The translations under genes were made by a program, and so were the position numbers. The notes beneath the pieces were generated by a model, which ran no database searches, was not told the DNA's origin, and saw only the letters and a list, made by a program, of their open reading frames with translations. From positions 1 through 5,281 of the forward strand of contig DASTSO010000162.1 of NCBI GenBank assembly GCA_035760645.1: a stretch of DNA of 5,281 nucleotides. Direction: 5' to 3'. Numbering within the stretch: position 1 is the stretch's first letter; each line of letters opens with the position of its first letter. The stretch comes from DASSTY01 sp035760645 (GTDB lineage: Bacteria; Gemmatimonadota; Gemmatimonadetes; Gemmatimonadales; GWC2-71-9). Positions 5,212 to 5,281 of this stretch are shown here, one piece after another.

Positions 5212-5281
5212 ATGGCAACCACCAAGAGCACGTCGAAGAAGAAGACGCCGGCCAAGGGCACGGCCAAGGGCACGGCCGCGA
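5212..5281 (+). CDS. 5' end of a gene with a lysine-rich N-terminus (possibly topA)
   Basis: An ATG at 5212 opens a frame that stays open to the window end. Its 23 visible codons encode a Lys/Thr/Ala/Ser-rich, strongly basic start (MATTKSTSKKKTPAKGTAKG...). This resembles the disordered basic leaders seen before bacterial DNA topoisomerase I in some lineages, and equally histone H1-like or other DNA-binding proteins. From memory, topA follows aroK in some Gemmatimonadota, which favours topA, but no catalytic domain is visible here. The second half contains a 12-nt tandem duplication (5251-5262 and 5263-5274) encoding AKGT twice. The gene is separated from aroK by a terminator, so it should have its own promoter. 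The reading direction is well supported and the function is not. Confidence 0.6.
   Translation, partial: MATTKSTSKKKTPAKGTAKGTAA

Overview
The window comes from a very GC-rich (roughly 70% by eye) bacterium with a tightly packed genome. It carries a type IV pilus alignment and secretin cluster, then two shikimate-pathway genes. The order pilN-pilO-pilP-pilQ, aroC, aroK, the Ala/Asp/Ser/Arg-rich PilP linker (with DSIRKAR- and AADSAVADS-like stretches) and the single-AMIN PilQ fit a Gemmatimonadota-like diderm. That placement is an inference from protein style and gene order. No marker gene confirms it.

Positions 1-3128 form one apparent operon: the 3' end of pilN, then pilO (inner-membrane alignment protein), pilP (lipoprotein) and pilQ (outer-membrane secretin). 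Neighbouring genes are separated by 2 nt or overlap by 11 and 4 nt, so translation is probably coupled. PilN, PilO and PilP form the periplasmic bridge from the cytoplasmic motor to the PilQ pore.

Positions 3129-3321 are the only sizeable non-coding stretch upstream of aroC. They contain a short GC hairpin, a second stronger hairpin resembling a terminator, and then an unusual structure. Heptads of TAGGGGC on the left and CCCTAG(T/C) on the right form a long inverted repeat (31-nt arms, 51-nt loop). It fills the space from the putative terminator to 4 nt before the aroC start codon. An 18-bp near-palindrome lies in the loop. No Shine-Dalgarno sequence precedes aroC. This is the most interesting part of the window.

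Positions 3322-5108 hold aroC (chorismate synthase) and aroK (shikimate kinase). They overlap by 4 nt through a TTGA junction with a TTG start. Both act in chorismate synthesis: AroK phosphorylates shikimate and AroC makes chorismate two steps later. aroK ends in TAATAA, followed by a hairpin and a GC hairpin with six T residues, a good intrinsic terminator.

From 5212 a new gene begins with a Lys/Thr/Ala-rich N-terminus and runs off the window. It may be topA, but only 23 residues are visible. I see no CRISPR array, tRNA, rRNA, insertion sequence or clearly new multigene system. The coding content is ordinary, and the novelty, if any, is in the pilQ-aroC spacer.
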